Of a DNA stretch of 39,542 nt, positions 16,300-25,181 are shown in pieces (the stretch's first letter is position 1; the number at the start of each line of letters is the position of its first letter). This DNA is from Kofleriaceae bacterium (GTDB taxonomy: Bacteria; Myxococcota_A; Polyangia; Haliangiales; Haliangiaceae). The translations under genes were made by a program, and so were the position numbers. The stretch spans positions 1 to 39,542 of the forward strand of contig JANXOP010000123.1 in assembly GCA_025357755.1 (NCBI GenBank), read 5' to 3'. A model generated the notes under the pieces. That model was not told the DNA's origin and searched no databases. It saw only the letters and a list, made by a program, of their open reading frames with translations.

Positions 16300-19197
16300 T
16301 CAGGCAAGCAGCGCCAAGAGATCGTCGCGCGTGATCGCGGTCGCGCCGCCGGCTTCCGAGAGCGCCGCATCCGCGAGGCCGCGCTTCTTGGCCTGCAGCT
16401 CGAGGATGCGCTCCTCGACGGTATCGCGCGCGACCATCCGGTAGACCATCACGGGCTTGTCCTGGCCGATCCGATGCGCGCGATCGGCGGCTTGATCTTC
16501 GACCGCCGGGTTCCACCACGGATCGACGAGGAACACGTGGTCCGCGGCGGTGAGGTTGAGACCGGTGCCGCCCGCCTTGAGCGAGAGCAACATCACGGGC
16601 GGACCATCCTCGGCCTGGAACTGGTTGACCACCGCGGCGCGATCTTGGGTCGAGCCATCGAGCCGCACGAACTTGGTGTTCGCGCTGTCGAGGTGGGGCT
16701 CGATGAGATCGAGCAGCGAGGTCCACTGCGAGAACACCAGCGCGCGATGGCCATCCGCCACCGCATCGGCGAGCGCGTCCATCAAGCGCTCCATCTTCGA
16801 AGAGGTCTGCGGTGCGGGGCCCGAGCGCAAACCACCCGGCAACAGCGCCGTGTGACACGCGGCCTGGCGCAAGCGCAGCAAGGCCTCGAGCGCCTGCATC
16901 ACGCCACCACCAGCTTCGAGCATCTTCACGATCTCGCGCTGGGTCGCGGCGCGGATCGCGTCGTAGGTGACCCGCTCGTACTCCTCGAGCTCGACGTACA
17001 TGATCGCGTCGGTCCGCGGCGGCAGCTCCTTCGCGACATCCTTCTTGAGGCGACGCAGCACGAACGGCCGGATGCGCTCGCGCAAGCGTGCACCCGCGGC
17101 GCGATCGCCGAGGTTGATCGGCTCGGCCCAGCGCTCGATGAAGTCACCGCGCCCGCCGAGCAGGCCCGGGTTCGTGAAGTGGAGCTGGCTCCACAGCTCG
17201 TCGAGGCGGTTCTCGACCGGCGTGCCGGAGAGCGTGACCTTCCACGAGCCCTTGAGCTTGTACGCCGCGCGCGCGACCTGCGAATCGGGGTTCTTGATCG
17301 TCTGCGATTCGTCGAGGATCACCGCGTCCCAAGCGACCTTGCCGATCTCGTCGATGTCGTTGCGCAGGATCGGATAGCTCGTGAGCACGAGGTCCGCCGA
17401 GGTATCGAGCGCGCGGCGCGTGCCGGCGTACGTCGAGACCCGCAGGTCGGGGCGGAACTTCTCGATCTCGGCCATCCAGTTGAACAGCACGCTCTTGGGG
17501 CACACGACGAGCGTCTTCTCTTTGCTCGGGATCACTGCGAGCGCCTGGATCGTCTTACCGAGGCCCATGTCATCGGCGAGCACGCAGCCGAGGCCAGCCT
17601 CGCGGCAGAACACGAGCCAGTCGATTCCGGATTGCTGATACGGGCGAAGCTCGCCGACGAAGCCGAGCTCGGCGTTCGCGTGCGGGATGCCTTCGAAACC
17701 CGCGAGCAACGGGCGCAAGCGCTCGAGCTCGGGCGGTGGCGGTTGATCGAGATCGGCCGCGAGCTTCGCGAGATCGGGCAGCGCGTAGATCGGCACCTTT
17801 TTGTCCCCGGTGCGCGCCGCGAGCAGATCGGCGAGGCGCTCGCCGTGCTGATCGAACCACTCTTTCGGGACGCGTCCCCAGCCGCCGCCGGAGAGCGGCA
17901 CGACATCGATGCCCGCTTGCCAGGCGCGCAACGCGGCCGAGACCGATGCGGTCGTCGTGCCGTCGCTGCCATAGAGCTCGACCTCGAGCTTGTTGCCCTG
18001 GATGTCGAGCCGGACCTGGAGGGCGGCGAGCTTTCCGACCGAGGCGTTACGCGCATCGTGACGCAACCAACCCGAGAGCCCTTGCTGCATCACGAACGCT
18101 TCGCGGCCGACGAGCGAGACCCGGCGACCGGGCACGAGGTTGAGCTCGTCGCGCAACCGATGGACGAGCTGGCGCTCGGTGTCCTCGTCGCGAATCGGCA
18201 GCGCGCCGTTGAGGTACACCATCGTGCGGCCATCGACCCGCGCGCGCGGCGGATCGCCGTACACGAGCGTGGGGAACACCGTCAGCGTGTCGCCATCTTG
18301 CGACACCTCCATCTGCATCCGCGGCTCTTCTTTCGCGCCGAGCTTCGGGAGCTTCTTCGCGCGGATATCGATCTCGATGCGTTGCGCGAGCGCGGGAATC
18401 GTCTTGGTCAGGAGCTCGGGCACGGCCTTCTTGCCGACCTCGAACTGCTGCGGAAGTTTTTCGAGGCGTGCACCCGAAAGATCGATCGCGCCGATCGGCC
18501 GCAACATCGCATCGTGCGTGAGCACCATGCCGACCGCCGCGACCTCGGCCACCGACGGGTCCGCGATGATCTTGACCCGGACGCCATCTTGCCAATCGTC
18601 GACGGTCGCACGAGGCATCACGGGCTCGTTGCTGGTCGTGACCTTCTCGCCGCGCCAGCGCACGTCGGTCGCGCTGGCGAGTGCGCCGAGCACGAGGTCG
18701 AGCTTGTCTCCGGTGATCGGCCGGCTGCGCTCACCGAGCAACCGGTCGACGATGAGGTCGCACTCTTCGGTCGCGATCGCCGAGGCCTTGCCCGAAGCGA
18801 GCAACGACATGATCGAACCCTTGAGGATCGTCGCTTGATCATCGGTCACGAGCTCGCGCGTGACCTTCACGCCGGCCGGGTCGGGCTCGAGCAGGTAGCG
18901 CACGGTCGCAGACGCGCGCTTCGAGGTCGGCATCTCGCCGCCCGCCTGCTCGGTCGCGAGCACGGCCGCGACCACGTGCGAGCACACCGCCTCCTTGGTC
19001 GCGCAATCGCACTCCCACTCTTCGTGCTCGAGGTTGAGCACGACATGGAACGGCGTCGGCTTGCCGGGGACCCGGACATCGAGCTCGAGCTCGCCACCCG
19101 ATTTTCCACGGCCGACCACCCTCTGGTCGCGGGCGAGCTGGACACCCTGGGTCCAGGTGCGTTCAGTCGCTTCGGCGCGGACAACGTCTCGTAGCAA
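16300..19197 (-). CDS. SWIM zinc-finger SNF2-family helicase
   Basis: About 965 residues from a TTG at 19197. A SWIM finger lies at the N-terminus (CDC at 63-65, then Cys72 and His74, the CxCxnCxH pattern). A long, less conserved middle region precedes the SNF2 ATPase: LADDMGLGKT (near 541-549), ILDESQ (627-632), LSGTPVENRLDELWSQLHF, then in the second lobe VFSQWTSLLDLI, LLSLKAGGTGLNLT and DPWWNPAVEDQAADRAHRIGQ. Such proteins translocate on duplex DNA and may act in repair or chromatin remodelling. The frame reaches 19347 but would run into the divergent sigma-factor gene; the TTG has no clear ribosome site. It probably heads an operon with the HExxH lipoprotein and aat. Confidence 0.93.
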   Translation of the reverse strand: MLRDVVRAEATERTWTQGVQLARDQRVVGRGKSGGELELDVRVPGKPTPFHVVLNLEHEEWECDCATKEAVCSHVVAAVLATEQAGGEMPTSKRASATVRYLLEPDPAGVKVTRELVTDDQATILKGSIMSLLASGKASAIATEECDLIVDRLLGERSRPITGDKLDLVLGALASATDVRWRGEKVTTSNEPVMPRATVDDWQDGVRVKIIADPSVAEVAAVGMVLTHDAMLRPIGAIDLSGARLEKLPQQFEVGKKAVPELLTKTIPALAQRIEIDIRAKKLPKLGAKEEPRMQMEVSQDGDTLTVFPTLVYGDPPRARVDGRTMVYLNGALPIRDEDTERQLVHRLRDELNLVPGRRVSLVGREAFVMQQGLSGWLRHDARNASVGKLAALQVRLDIQGNKLEVELYGSDGTTTASVSAALRAWQAGIDVVPLSGGGWGRVPKEWFDQHGERLADLLAARTGDKKVPIYALPDLAKLAADLDQPPPPELERLRPLLAGFEGIPHANAELGFVGELRPYQQSGIDWLVFCREAGLGCVLADDMGLGKTIQALAVIPSKEKTLVVCPKSVLFNWMAEIEKFRPDLRVSTYAGTRRALDTSADLVLTSYPILRNDIDEIGKVAWDAVILDESQTIKNPDSQVARAAYKLKGSWKVTLSGTPVENRLDELWSQLHFTNPGLLGGRGDFIERWAEPINLGDRAAGARLRERIRPFVLRRLKKDVAKELPPRTDAIMYVELEEYERVTYDAIRAATQREIVKMLEAGGGVMQALEALLRLRQAACHTALLPGGLRSGPAPQTSSKMERLMDALADAVADGHRALVFSQWTSLLDLIEPHLDSANTKFVRLDGSTQDRAAVVNQFQAEDGPPVMLLSLKAGGTGLNLTAADHVFLVDPWWNPAVEDQAADRAHRIGQDKPVMVYRMVARDTVEERILELQAKKRGLADAALSEAGGATAITRDDLLALLA

Positions 19198-19254
19198 GCA
19201 CGGGCATTTACCACGCGCGGCGGCCAGACCAAAGCCGTGATACGTTGCAACAAG

Positions 19255-19794
19255 ATGGAGAGCGGCGATGACGCCGAAGACGCCGGCCTGGTCCGGGCCA
19301 TGGCCGAAGGCGATCGGCAGGCTCTGGCAACGCTGTATGCACGTCACGCGCCCCTGCTGCTGGGTCTCGCGGTGCGGATCGTCCGCGAACGCCGCGAGGC
19401 GGAAGACCTCCTACACGACGTCTTTCTGGAAGCCTGGCGAGCGGCCAAGGATTTCGATCCAAAGCGCGGTCGCGTTCGTACCTGGCTTGCAATCCGTATG
19501 CGTTCTCGCTGTCTCGACCACCAAAAATCCGCGCGCGTGTCGCGGAATGCCGGCGACGCCGGTCTCGAGGTCGTCGCAGACGAGCGCGAAACATCGAGCC
19601 CCGATCACGCGCGGGTCCGCGATGCCCTCGGCAGCCTCGGCGACGAGCAGCGCCAGGTCGTCGAGCTCGCCTACTTCGACGGCCTGTCATGTTCCGAGAT
19701 CGCCTCGAAGATCGCCAAGCCGATCGGGACCGTGAAGTCGCGTCTGGCCGCTGGCCTGACCCGTCTTCGTGAAGGAATGGGAGGTGGGCGATGA
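19255..19794 (+). CDS. ECF RNA polymerase sigma factor
   Basis: 179 residues with sigma-2 (LYARHAPLLLGLAVRIV, then AEDLLHDVFLEAW and WLAIRMRSRCLD) and sigma-4 (LGDEQRQVVELAYFDGLSCSEIASKI, then GTVKSRL). It overlaps the next gene, a cupin-type anti-sigma factor, as ATGA, so the two are translationally coupled. That pairing resembles RpoE-ChrR systems that answer singlet oxygen or other membrane stress. ATG at 19255 is used; a GTG at 19237 would add six residues. The 57 bases shared with the divergent helicase gene must hold its promoter, but I could not find a convincing autoregulated ECF motif. Confidence 0.95.
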   Translation: MESGDDAEDAGLVRAMAEGDRQALATLYARHAPLLLGLAVRIVRERREAEDLLHDVFLEAWRAAKDFDPKRGRVRTWLAIRMRSRCLDHQKSARVSRNAGDAGLEVVADERETSSPDHARVRDALGSLGDEQRQVVELAYFDGLSCSEIASKIAKPIGTVKSRLAAGLTRLREGMGGGR

Positions 19795-20429
19795 GCTCCT
19801 CGACCTTTGATCTCGAAGAGCTACTCCCGCTCCATGCTCTCGGCATCCTCGAAGGTGACGAGGCCGAGGCGGTCGAGCAGGCCGTGAAGGCCAGCCCGGC
19901 GCTCGCCGACCAGCTCGCCGCCCTTCGCGAGGGCACGCACGCGCTCCTGTCTTCGTTCGTGATGCCGATCCAGCCGGCGGCCGACCTCGAGAAGCGCCTG
20001 ATGGCCTCGGTGGGTGCGGGTCGGTTCGAGCGGTTCGCGAACCGCTTTGCCGAGATCTTCGACCTCGCGGTCGACCGGACCCGCGAGCTGCTCGGGCTCT
20101 GCGAGCGCGAGTCTTCTTGGGGCGAAGAGGCACCGGGGGTCTTCCTCATCCACTTCGCGGCAGGTCCATCGGCCGTGACTGCGGACTGCGGCATCGTCCG
20201 GATGAAGCCTGGCAGTACGTTTCCGCCGCACATGCATCGCGGTGAGGAGCACAGCATCGTCCTCGCCGGAACCCTGCGAGACCTCGACGGCAAGCTCTAC
20301 CGCCCGGGCGACGAGCTCGTGTACGCACAAAGCAGCTCACACCTACTCACCGTCGAAGGTGACGAGGACGTCATCTTCGTGGCGCGCGCTTTGGACGGCA
20401 TCGAGCTTCAATTGCCACCACAAGCTTGA
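19791..20429 (+). CDS. ChrR-like cupin anti-sigma factor without N-terminal zinc site
   Basis: 212 residues. The N-terminal 60 look like an anti-sigma helical domain (LLPLHALGILEGDEAEAVE), but the H-x3-C-x2-C zinc signature of ChrR/ZAS proteins is absent, as in RskA-type anti-sigmas. The C-terminal domain is a cupin with His147, His149, Glu153 and His184 (HMHRGEE and SSSHLL), matching the order of zinc ligands in ChrR's cupin. It should hold the upstream sigma factor and release it when the cupin senses a signal. No membrane helix is seen, so it is cytoplasmic. ATGA overlap with the sigma gene supports the pairing. Confidence 0.85.
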   Translation: MSSSTFDLEELLPLHALGILEGDEAEAVEQAVKASPALADQLAALREGTHALLSSFVMPIQPAADLEKRLMASVGAGRFERFANRFAEIFDLAVDRTRELLGLCERESSWGEEAPGVFLIHFAAGPSAVTADCGIVRMKPGSTFPPHMHRGEEHSIVLAGTLRDLDGKLYRPGDELVYAQSSSHLLTVEGDEDVIFVARALDGIELQLPPQA

Positions 20430-20441
20430 GACCATGGGCTC

Positions 20442-20738
20442 ATGGCGGCCGACATCGGTCTGCGCGTGGTGGGAGTGATCAGGACGATCGAGCTCCACAC
20501 GATGACGACGCGTTTCGAGCATATTACCGCTCGGCAGGTCGCGAAGATCAGCCTCGATATCGAGCGCGCACTCGATGAAGAAGGCGAAGAGCTCGATCTC
20601 GCGAACCTCGTCGACCTCCACTTTCAGGGTCCGGCAGAGCTCGTGCCGCGCTTCAACGCAGGCGAGCGCGTGACGATCGAGACGAGCGCCGAGAGCTCGC
20701 TCCACATCACGTCGATCAAGCCCGCGCCGCTGTCCTAG
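20442..20738 (+). CDS. Small protein of unknown function
   Basis: 98 residues from 20442, or 78 from a second ATG at 20502, which may be the real start (MTTRFEHITARQVAKISLDIE). It is acidic in the middle, has no signal peptide, helix or cysteine, and begins 12 bases after the anti-sigma gene, so it may be a third member of that unit. High third-position GC supports coding. No family is recognised. Confidence 0.55.
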   Translation: MAADIGLRVVGVIRTIELHTMTTRFEHITARQVAKISLDIERALDEEGEELDLANLVDLHFQGPAELVPRFNAGERVTIETSAESSLHITSIKPAPLS

Positions 20739-20764
20739 GACGCTGTCCGCGTACGCCTACGTCT

Positions 20765-22471
20765 CTACCAGTCGATCGAGCCGTCGTCGGTATCGCGACC
20801 GCCCACGATCTGGACCTTCAGCGTCTTGCTCTTGCCCTTGGGGCCCACGGCCTTGATGACGTGCGGGCCGGGCTTGAGCGGGAGATGGGTCAACGGCGTC
20901 TCGCCGATGTTCTTGTCGTCGACGTAGATCGTCGTCTTCGCATTCGCGGTGATGCTGTAGAAGCCGTATCGCGAGAGCGCTCGAATCTCGTCGTGATCAT
21001 CCGGTGCGGCATCCATCGGGATGTCCTGGATCGGTTTTCTGATCGCCGCGTCGGCGAGTGGCGCGACGGCCGTTCCGTTGTTCGACGTCCGCGAGCCGAG
21101 GAACGAGATCACGAGGAACACGCCGAGACCGAGTGCGGCAAAGATCGCGAGCGCCACCGCCGTGTTGCGCAGGCTCTTCCAGCGATGGGACGCGAGCAGG
21201 TTCGTCCCGTCGTCTGCCATCCACGAATCGGCGCCGACGTCCTCGGTCAGATCGAGGACCTTGTCGAGCTCGACCGTCTGCACCGGGAGCTGCGCCTGGA
21301 TGCGGCCGGTGCCCGGCGAGTGCACGATCATCGACGGGACGGGCAGCTGCTGGGTCGGGGTCTTCGGGCGCGGCGCGGCCTGCTGTACCTCGCCGCTCGT
21401 CGCGGGTAGCGCGGGAATCGGAGGCGGCGTCGCTTGCGGGACGCGCGTGGGGATCGAGACCGGTGCGGCGTTCGGATCGTCCGCGGCCTTGAGGATCTCG
21501 TCGCGCGAGGCCATCTCGTCGCCGAAATCGCTGAACAACAGGCGCGAGAGCTCCTGCGCCGATGCGGGCCCGCCGAGCGTGGCGACCGATTGCTTGATCG
21601 CGTTGCCGAAAGCCTGGGCGGTGTCGAAGCGACCGGCTGGGTCGCGCGCCATCGCTTGCAGCAGCGCCGCCCGCATGCCGGCCGGAAGATCCGGGCGACG
21701 CTCGCGGATCTCGGGGATGGGCTCCTCGGTGATCGCCTTGAAGGTGAGGAAGTCGGAGTCGCGATGGAACAGGCGACGGATCGCGAGCATCTCGTACATC
21801 ACGACCGCGAGCGCGAACACGTCGCTGCGCCGATCGAGAGGTTTGCCGAGGATCTGCTCGGGCGACATATAGGCGTTCTTGCCTTTGACCGTGCCGGTGC
21901 GGGTGCGCGAGTTCGCGCCGCGCGCCTTCGCGATCCCGAAATCGAGCAGCTTCACGAAGCCGTCGCCGGTGACCATGATGTTCGGCGGCGAGACATCGCG
22001 GTGGACAACACCGAGGAGGTTGCCCTGCGCATCGCGTGCTTCGTGCGCGGCGTGGAGGCCTTCGCACGCCTGCGTGATGATGCCGGCGACGACGCGGTAG
22101 TCGAGCATCTTTCCGGACTTCGAGAGCCGCGTCATCATGCGCGAGAGCGGGACGCCGTGGAGATACTCCATGGCGATGAACCACGTGCCGCCGAACTGTC
22201 CGAACGAGAGCACGTGACAGACGTTCTTGTGGACGAGCTTCGACGCGAGGTCGGCTTCGTCGCGGAACATCTGGACGAAGTGCTCGTCCTCCGCGAGGTG
22301 CGGGAGGATCCGCTTCAACACCATCACGTCTTTTGCGCCCGCGATCGTGTTCGACTGAGGTCGCGCTAGATAGATCTCGGCCATGCCGCCAGTCGCGATC
22401 TTCGCGAGCAGCTGATAGGACCCGAAATCTCTGGCATCGCGGGGCACGAGCGTCCCCGCCGGAATCGTCAC
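20765..22471 (-). CDS. Ser/Thr protein kinase with C-terminal PEGA domain
   Basis: 568 residues. The N-terminal kinase has a Gly-rich loop (IATGGMAEIY), Lys53 (VLKR), Glu72, the catalytic HRDVSPPN (157-164), DFG (177-179) and SPEQ (203-206), so it should be active. HRDVSPPN instead of HRDLKPEN is common in myxobacterial kinases. A Pro/Ala-rich linker precedes one transmembrane helix (about 438-460), then a PEGA domain (YVDDKNIGETPLTHLPLKPGPH). The protein is therefore a membrane receptor-like kinase with an extracytoplasmic tail. Two short inverted repeats lie in the 201 bases upstream. It is convergent with the small gene at 20442-20738. Confidence 0.95.
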   Translation of the reverse strand: MTIPAGTLVPRDARDFGSYQLLAKIATGGMAEIYLARPQSNTIAGAKDVMVLKRILPHLAEDEHFVQMFRDEADLASKLVHKNVCHVLSFGQFGGTWFIAMEYLHGVPLSRMMTRLSKSGKMLDYRVVAGIITQACEGLHAAHEARDAQGNLLGVVHRDVSPPNIMVTGDGFVKLLDFGIAKARGANSRTRTGTVKGKNAYMSPEQILGKPLDRRSDVFALAVVMYEMLAIRRLFHRDSDFLTFKAITEEPIPEIRERRPDLPAGMRAALLQAMARDPAGRFDTAQAFGNAIKQSVATLGGPASAQELSRLLFSDFGDEMASRDEILKAADDPNAAPVSIPTRVPQATPPPIPALPATSGEVQQAAPRPKTPTQQLPVPSMIVHSPGTGRIQAQLPVQTVELDKVLDLTEDVGADSWMADDGTNLLASHRWKSLRNTAVALAIFAALGLGVFLVISFLGSRTSNNGTAVAPLADAAIRKPIQDIPMDAAPDDHDEIRALSRYGFYSITANAKTTIYVDDKNIGETPLTHLPLKPGPHVIKAVGPKGKSKTLKVQIVGGRDTDDGSIDW

Positions 22472-22506
22472 GATTTCTAGTATGCCCGAACGAAATCCGC
22501 GATTTA

Positions 22507-22543
22507 AGTGCGAGATGCACTAAGCGAGATCTGGACGATATCT
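22507..22543. promoter_or_regulatory. Two short inverted repeats upstream of the kinase gene
   Basis: AGTGC/GCACT (22507-22521, 5-base loop) and GAGAT/ATCTC (22525-22543) lie 36-72 bases upstream of the kinase start. They may be operator half-sites or 5' leader hairpins, but stems of 5 are short and could be chance. The rest of 22472-22672 shows nothing else I can name. Confidence 0.2.
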
Positions 22544-22672
22544 CCCGACATGACGCAGCCCCTGGCAGGGCCTATGGACGTGGGGCGTTCCCTGGGGCGT
22601 GGTTCCGGCGTCCCCGCCGCTTGAATGTGGCTCGGTGCCTACCCCACCAGGGTGCGCGCCCAGGCCCAGGCA

Positions 22673-23767
22673 TCAGCCAGATCCGACCGGGGGCGGGGCG
22701 ATCACGTAGTCGTAGTAGGCGCTCGGGTTTCCCATCTTGCCGTCCATCGCCGCGCGGGCGACGTTGAACATCTCCCGCGCCGTTACGTAGTGAAGGCGAA
22801 ATCCGTCACGCGTTTGCGCGTGGAGGGCGGCATGCAACGTCCGGCCACCCTCGCCGAGCAGCGACGCCGCCGTGCTCTCGATCGCACCGTGCGTGTGGAC
22901 CTTCACGAACACCCACTCGGGCCGCCCCTCGATGTGGATCGCTTGGTCGATCCAGCTCTTCACGCGCGCCGAGGTCGGTGGATCACCGCCGGTGATCGCG
23001 CCGTTCTCGAGCCGCATGCCGAGGCCTTTGCGTGCGAGCGAGAGCGGTCCGGTGATCATCAACAAGCGATCGTCGTACATCGCGCCGACGCGAGCCCGCT
23101 CGCCGTGCTCGTAGCTGCGCCGCTTCGAGAGGTCACCATCGGGCCAGTAGATCTGGTTGACCTTGTCGGGCTGGCACGGATCGGGCGCCGACGGAAACGT
23201 GAGGTCCGCGTAGCAACCGAGCCGGTGCAAGACGAGCATCTCGTCGTCGACACCGCACCACTTACGATCGGGTCGGCTGTTCGCGAGGCTCCAGTTACCG
23301 TGAATGAAAGACCACTTGTACTTGCCCTTCGCGTCGCGCGAGATGTGGCCGTGCTCGGCGAAGGTCTTCAGGGTCTCGTTCAGCTTCTCGGTCAGCGTCG
23401 CCGCGGTGTCGCCGTCGTGATGGAGATGAACCTCGACCTCGCCGAAGCCTTGCTTCACCAGGCCGGCGAGCTGGTCCATGAAGTACGGGCGATACTCTTC
23501 GCCGGGAAAGAAGAAGCCGTGGCGCGGCGGGCGACCGTTCGAATCGCGGAACTCGCCGAGTGCCGGATAGCCTTTGACCCACGCGTCGACCCGCGCCATC
23601 CCGGTCGCGTCGTCGGCATGGCCGTGGAGCGGTTCGTAGTGATCGCAGAGCGCGAACAGCAGGTGCGCATCACCGCGCGTGCGCGGGGTACGCGCGCGCC
23701 TCGCGATGTGGCGCGCGTAGTCCGGCAGCCACTGGTGGAGGTTCTTCTTACGAAGTCGGGAAAACAA
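22673..23767 (-). CDS. Polysaccharide-deacetylase-like protein, unknown substrate
   Basis: 364 residues, no signal peptide. Recognisable segments resemble proteins near polysaccharide and glycosyltransferase loci: FALCDHYEPLHGH near the N-terminus, VEVHLHHDGD, FIHGNWSLANSRPDRKWCGV, GCYADLTFPSAPDPCQPD, VFVKVHTHGA and LHYVTAREM. The scattered His and Asp suggest a NodB/CE4-like metal-dependent barrel, though I cannot assign catalytic residues. It is divergent from the CapK-like gene (46 bases between starts), which supports a role in surface polysaccharide assembly. The deacetylase activity is an inference. Confidence 0.68.
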   Translation of the reverse strand: MFSRLRKKNLHQWLPDYARHIARRARTPRTRGDAHLLFALCDHYEPLHGHADDATGMARVDAWVKGYPALGEFRDSNGRPPRHGFFFPGEEYRPYFMDQLAGLVKQGFGEVEVHLHHDGDTAATLTEKLNETLKTFAEHGHISRDAKGKYKWSFIHGNWSLANSRPDRKWCGVDDEMLVLHRLGCYADLTFPSAPDPCQPDKVNQIYWPDGDLSKRRSYEHGERARVGAMYDDRLLMITGPLSLARKGLGMRLENGAITGGDPPTSARVKSWIDQAIHIEGRPEWVFVKVHTHGAIESTAASLLGEGGRTLHAALHAQTRDGFRLHYVTAREMFNVARAAMDGKMGNPSAYYDYVIAPPPVGSG

Positions 23768-23800
23768 GGGTCAGCGCGAGGATGAAGGATCGATGCTAAA

Positions 23801-23806
23801 AAGGAG
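23801..23806 (+). promoter_or_regulatory. Strong ribosome binding site of the CapK-like gene
   Basis: AAGGAG sits seven bases before the ATG at 23814. It decides the start: the upstream ATG at 23793 and the GTG at 23811 fit it less well. No -10/-35 pair was identified in the 46-base gap shared with the divergent gene. Confidence 0.7.
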
Positions 23807-23813
23807 CGTCGTG

Positions 23814-25181
23814 ATGGATCTCTACCGGCCGCTGCTCGCGAAGGTATTGTTTCCAGCGTTCGAGGCAGTGCGCGGTCGCCCGACGGTCGGGTTGCTCCAG
23901 TATCTGCACACCACCGAGCGTTGGTCGATCGATGCGCTACGCGATCTTCAACTGGGCTTCCTTCGCAGGTTACTCCGCCACGCCTACACCCACACCGCGC
24001 ACTACCGCGAAGTCATGGATCTGGTGGACCTTCGCCCCGAGGATATCGAAGCGGTCGACGATCTCCACCGCCTGCCGCTGCTCGACCGCGCGACGTTGAA
24101 CGCGACGCTGAATACGCGTCTGTCGGCAGCGCCCCCGTTCGCGACGATCACGAAGATGTCGAGCGGCACGACCGGCGAGCCCGCCGTGGTGAAGTACAAC
24201 GCCGAGTCCCGGCACTGGCGCGATGCCGGGCGCTGGCGCGGCTACGGCTGGGCTGGTTACGAGATCGGGATGCGCGCGATGCACTACTGGGGTGCGGGCC
24301 CGAAGGTCACGAGCTTCACGAAGCGCTCGAAGGCATCGCTCGACCACGCGCTCAAGCGCGAGCTCTATATCGATTGCACGCCGCGCAGCGACGCCGCCTT
24401 GACCGACGCGGTCGAAAAGTTTCGCGCCTACAAACCGAACGTGATCGTCGCGTACGCCGCGGGCGCGGCGGCGCTCGCGCGGTTCGTCAACGCGCAAGGC
24501 CTGCGCGACTGGCGCGACACTCCCGTGATCGTCGGCGCGGAGCGCTTGTGGCCCGATGACCGCAGCGAGATCCAGCGCGCGTTCGGCCCCGCCTTCGAGA
24601 CCTACGGTGCGCGCGAGGTCCAGCTGATGGGCGCGGAGTGCGAAGCCCACGACGGCCTGCACACCACGATGGAGACCTTGATCATCGAGCTGATCGTTCG
24701 CGAAGCCGACGGCACGGTGCGCATCGCGAAGCCAGGCGAGACCGGCGAAGTGGTGGTGACCGATCTCCATAACCTCGCGTGTCCGCTGATCCGCTACGTC
24801 ACGGGAGACCTCGCCGTCCAACACGCTGCGACGCCGTGTGCGTGCGGTCGAAGCCTCGTCAAGATCGGGCCGATCGAGGGCCGCATCACCGAGACCCTGC
24901 GAGACGGCAGGGGCAACCCGGTCAGCGGTCTGGTGTTCAGCATCTTGTTCGCGCTGATCAGCTCCGAGGCCAAGCAGTTCCAGGTCGTGCAACGCCTCGA
25001 CGGCACCGTACAGTTGAAGCTGGTGCTCGGGCGAGGCACCGTCGTGACCCCGGCAACCGACAAGGCCGTGCACGACTTCGCCGCGAAGTACTTGCCCGGG
25101 GTCCCGCTCGTGATCGAGCTGGTCGACGAGATTCCGCTTACCGCGGCCGGTAAGCGCAGAGTGGTGGTCGTCGAGAAGTGA
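23814..25181 (+). CDS. CapK-like phenylacetate-CoA ligase family protein
   Basis: 455 residues of the adenylate-forming superfamily, CapK/PaaK branch. The nucleotide-binding SSGTTGEP motif lies at 116-123, a YGAREVQLMGAECEAHDGLH segment fits the active-site region, and PLIRYVTGDLA corresponds to the conserved YRTGDL. CPCACGR-type cysteines (TPCACGRS) occur as in other PaaK proteins, and the C-terminus has LTAAGKRRVVV with the catalytic Lys region. CapK homologues occur in capsule loci; the acyl substrate is unknown. The stop overlaps the next gene's GTG (GTGA), so translation is coupled. Start chosen from the ribosome site at 23801. Confidence 0.87.
   Translation: MDLYRPLLAKVLFPAFEAVRGRPTVGLLQYLHTTERWSIDALRDLQLGFLRRLLRHAYTHTAHYREVMDLVDLRPEDIEAVDDLHRLPLLDRATLNATLNTRLSAAPPFATITKMSSGTTGEPAVVKYNAESRHWRDAGRWRGYGWAGYEIGMRAMHYWGAGPKVTSFTKRSKASLDHALKRELYIDCTPRSDAALTDAVEKFRAYKPNVIVAYAAGAAALARFVNAQGLRDWRDTPVIVGAERLWPDDRSEIQRAFGPAFETYGAREVQLMGAECEAHDGLHTTMETLIIELIVREADGTVRIAKPGETGEVVVTDLHNLACPLIRYVTGDLAVQHAATPCACGRSLVKIGPIEGRITETLRDGRGNPVSGLVFSILFALISSEAKQFQVVQRLDGTVQLKLVLGRGTVVTPATDKAVHDFAAKYLPGVPLVIELVDEIPLTAAGKRRVVVVEK

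Noticed and set aside
16225..19194. 989-codon plus-strand open frame antisense to the helicase
   Set aside because: The opposite frame carries complete SWIM and SNF2 motifs; this one is Arg/Asp/Glu-rich shadow.
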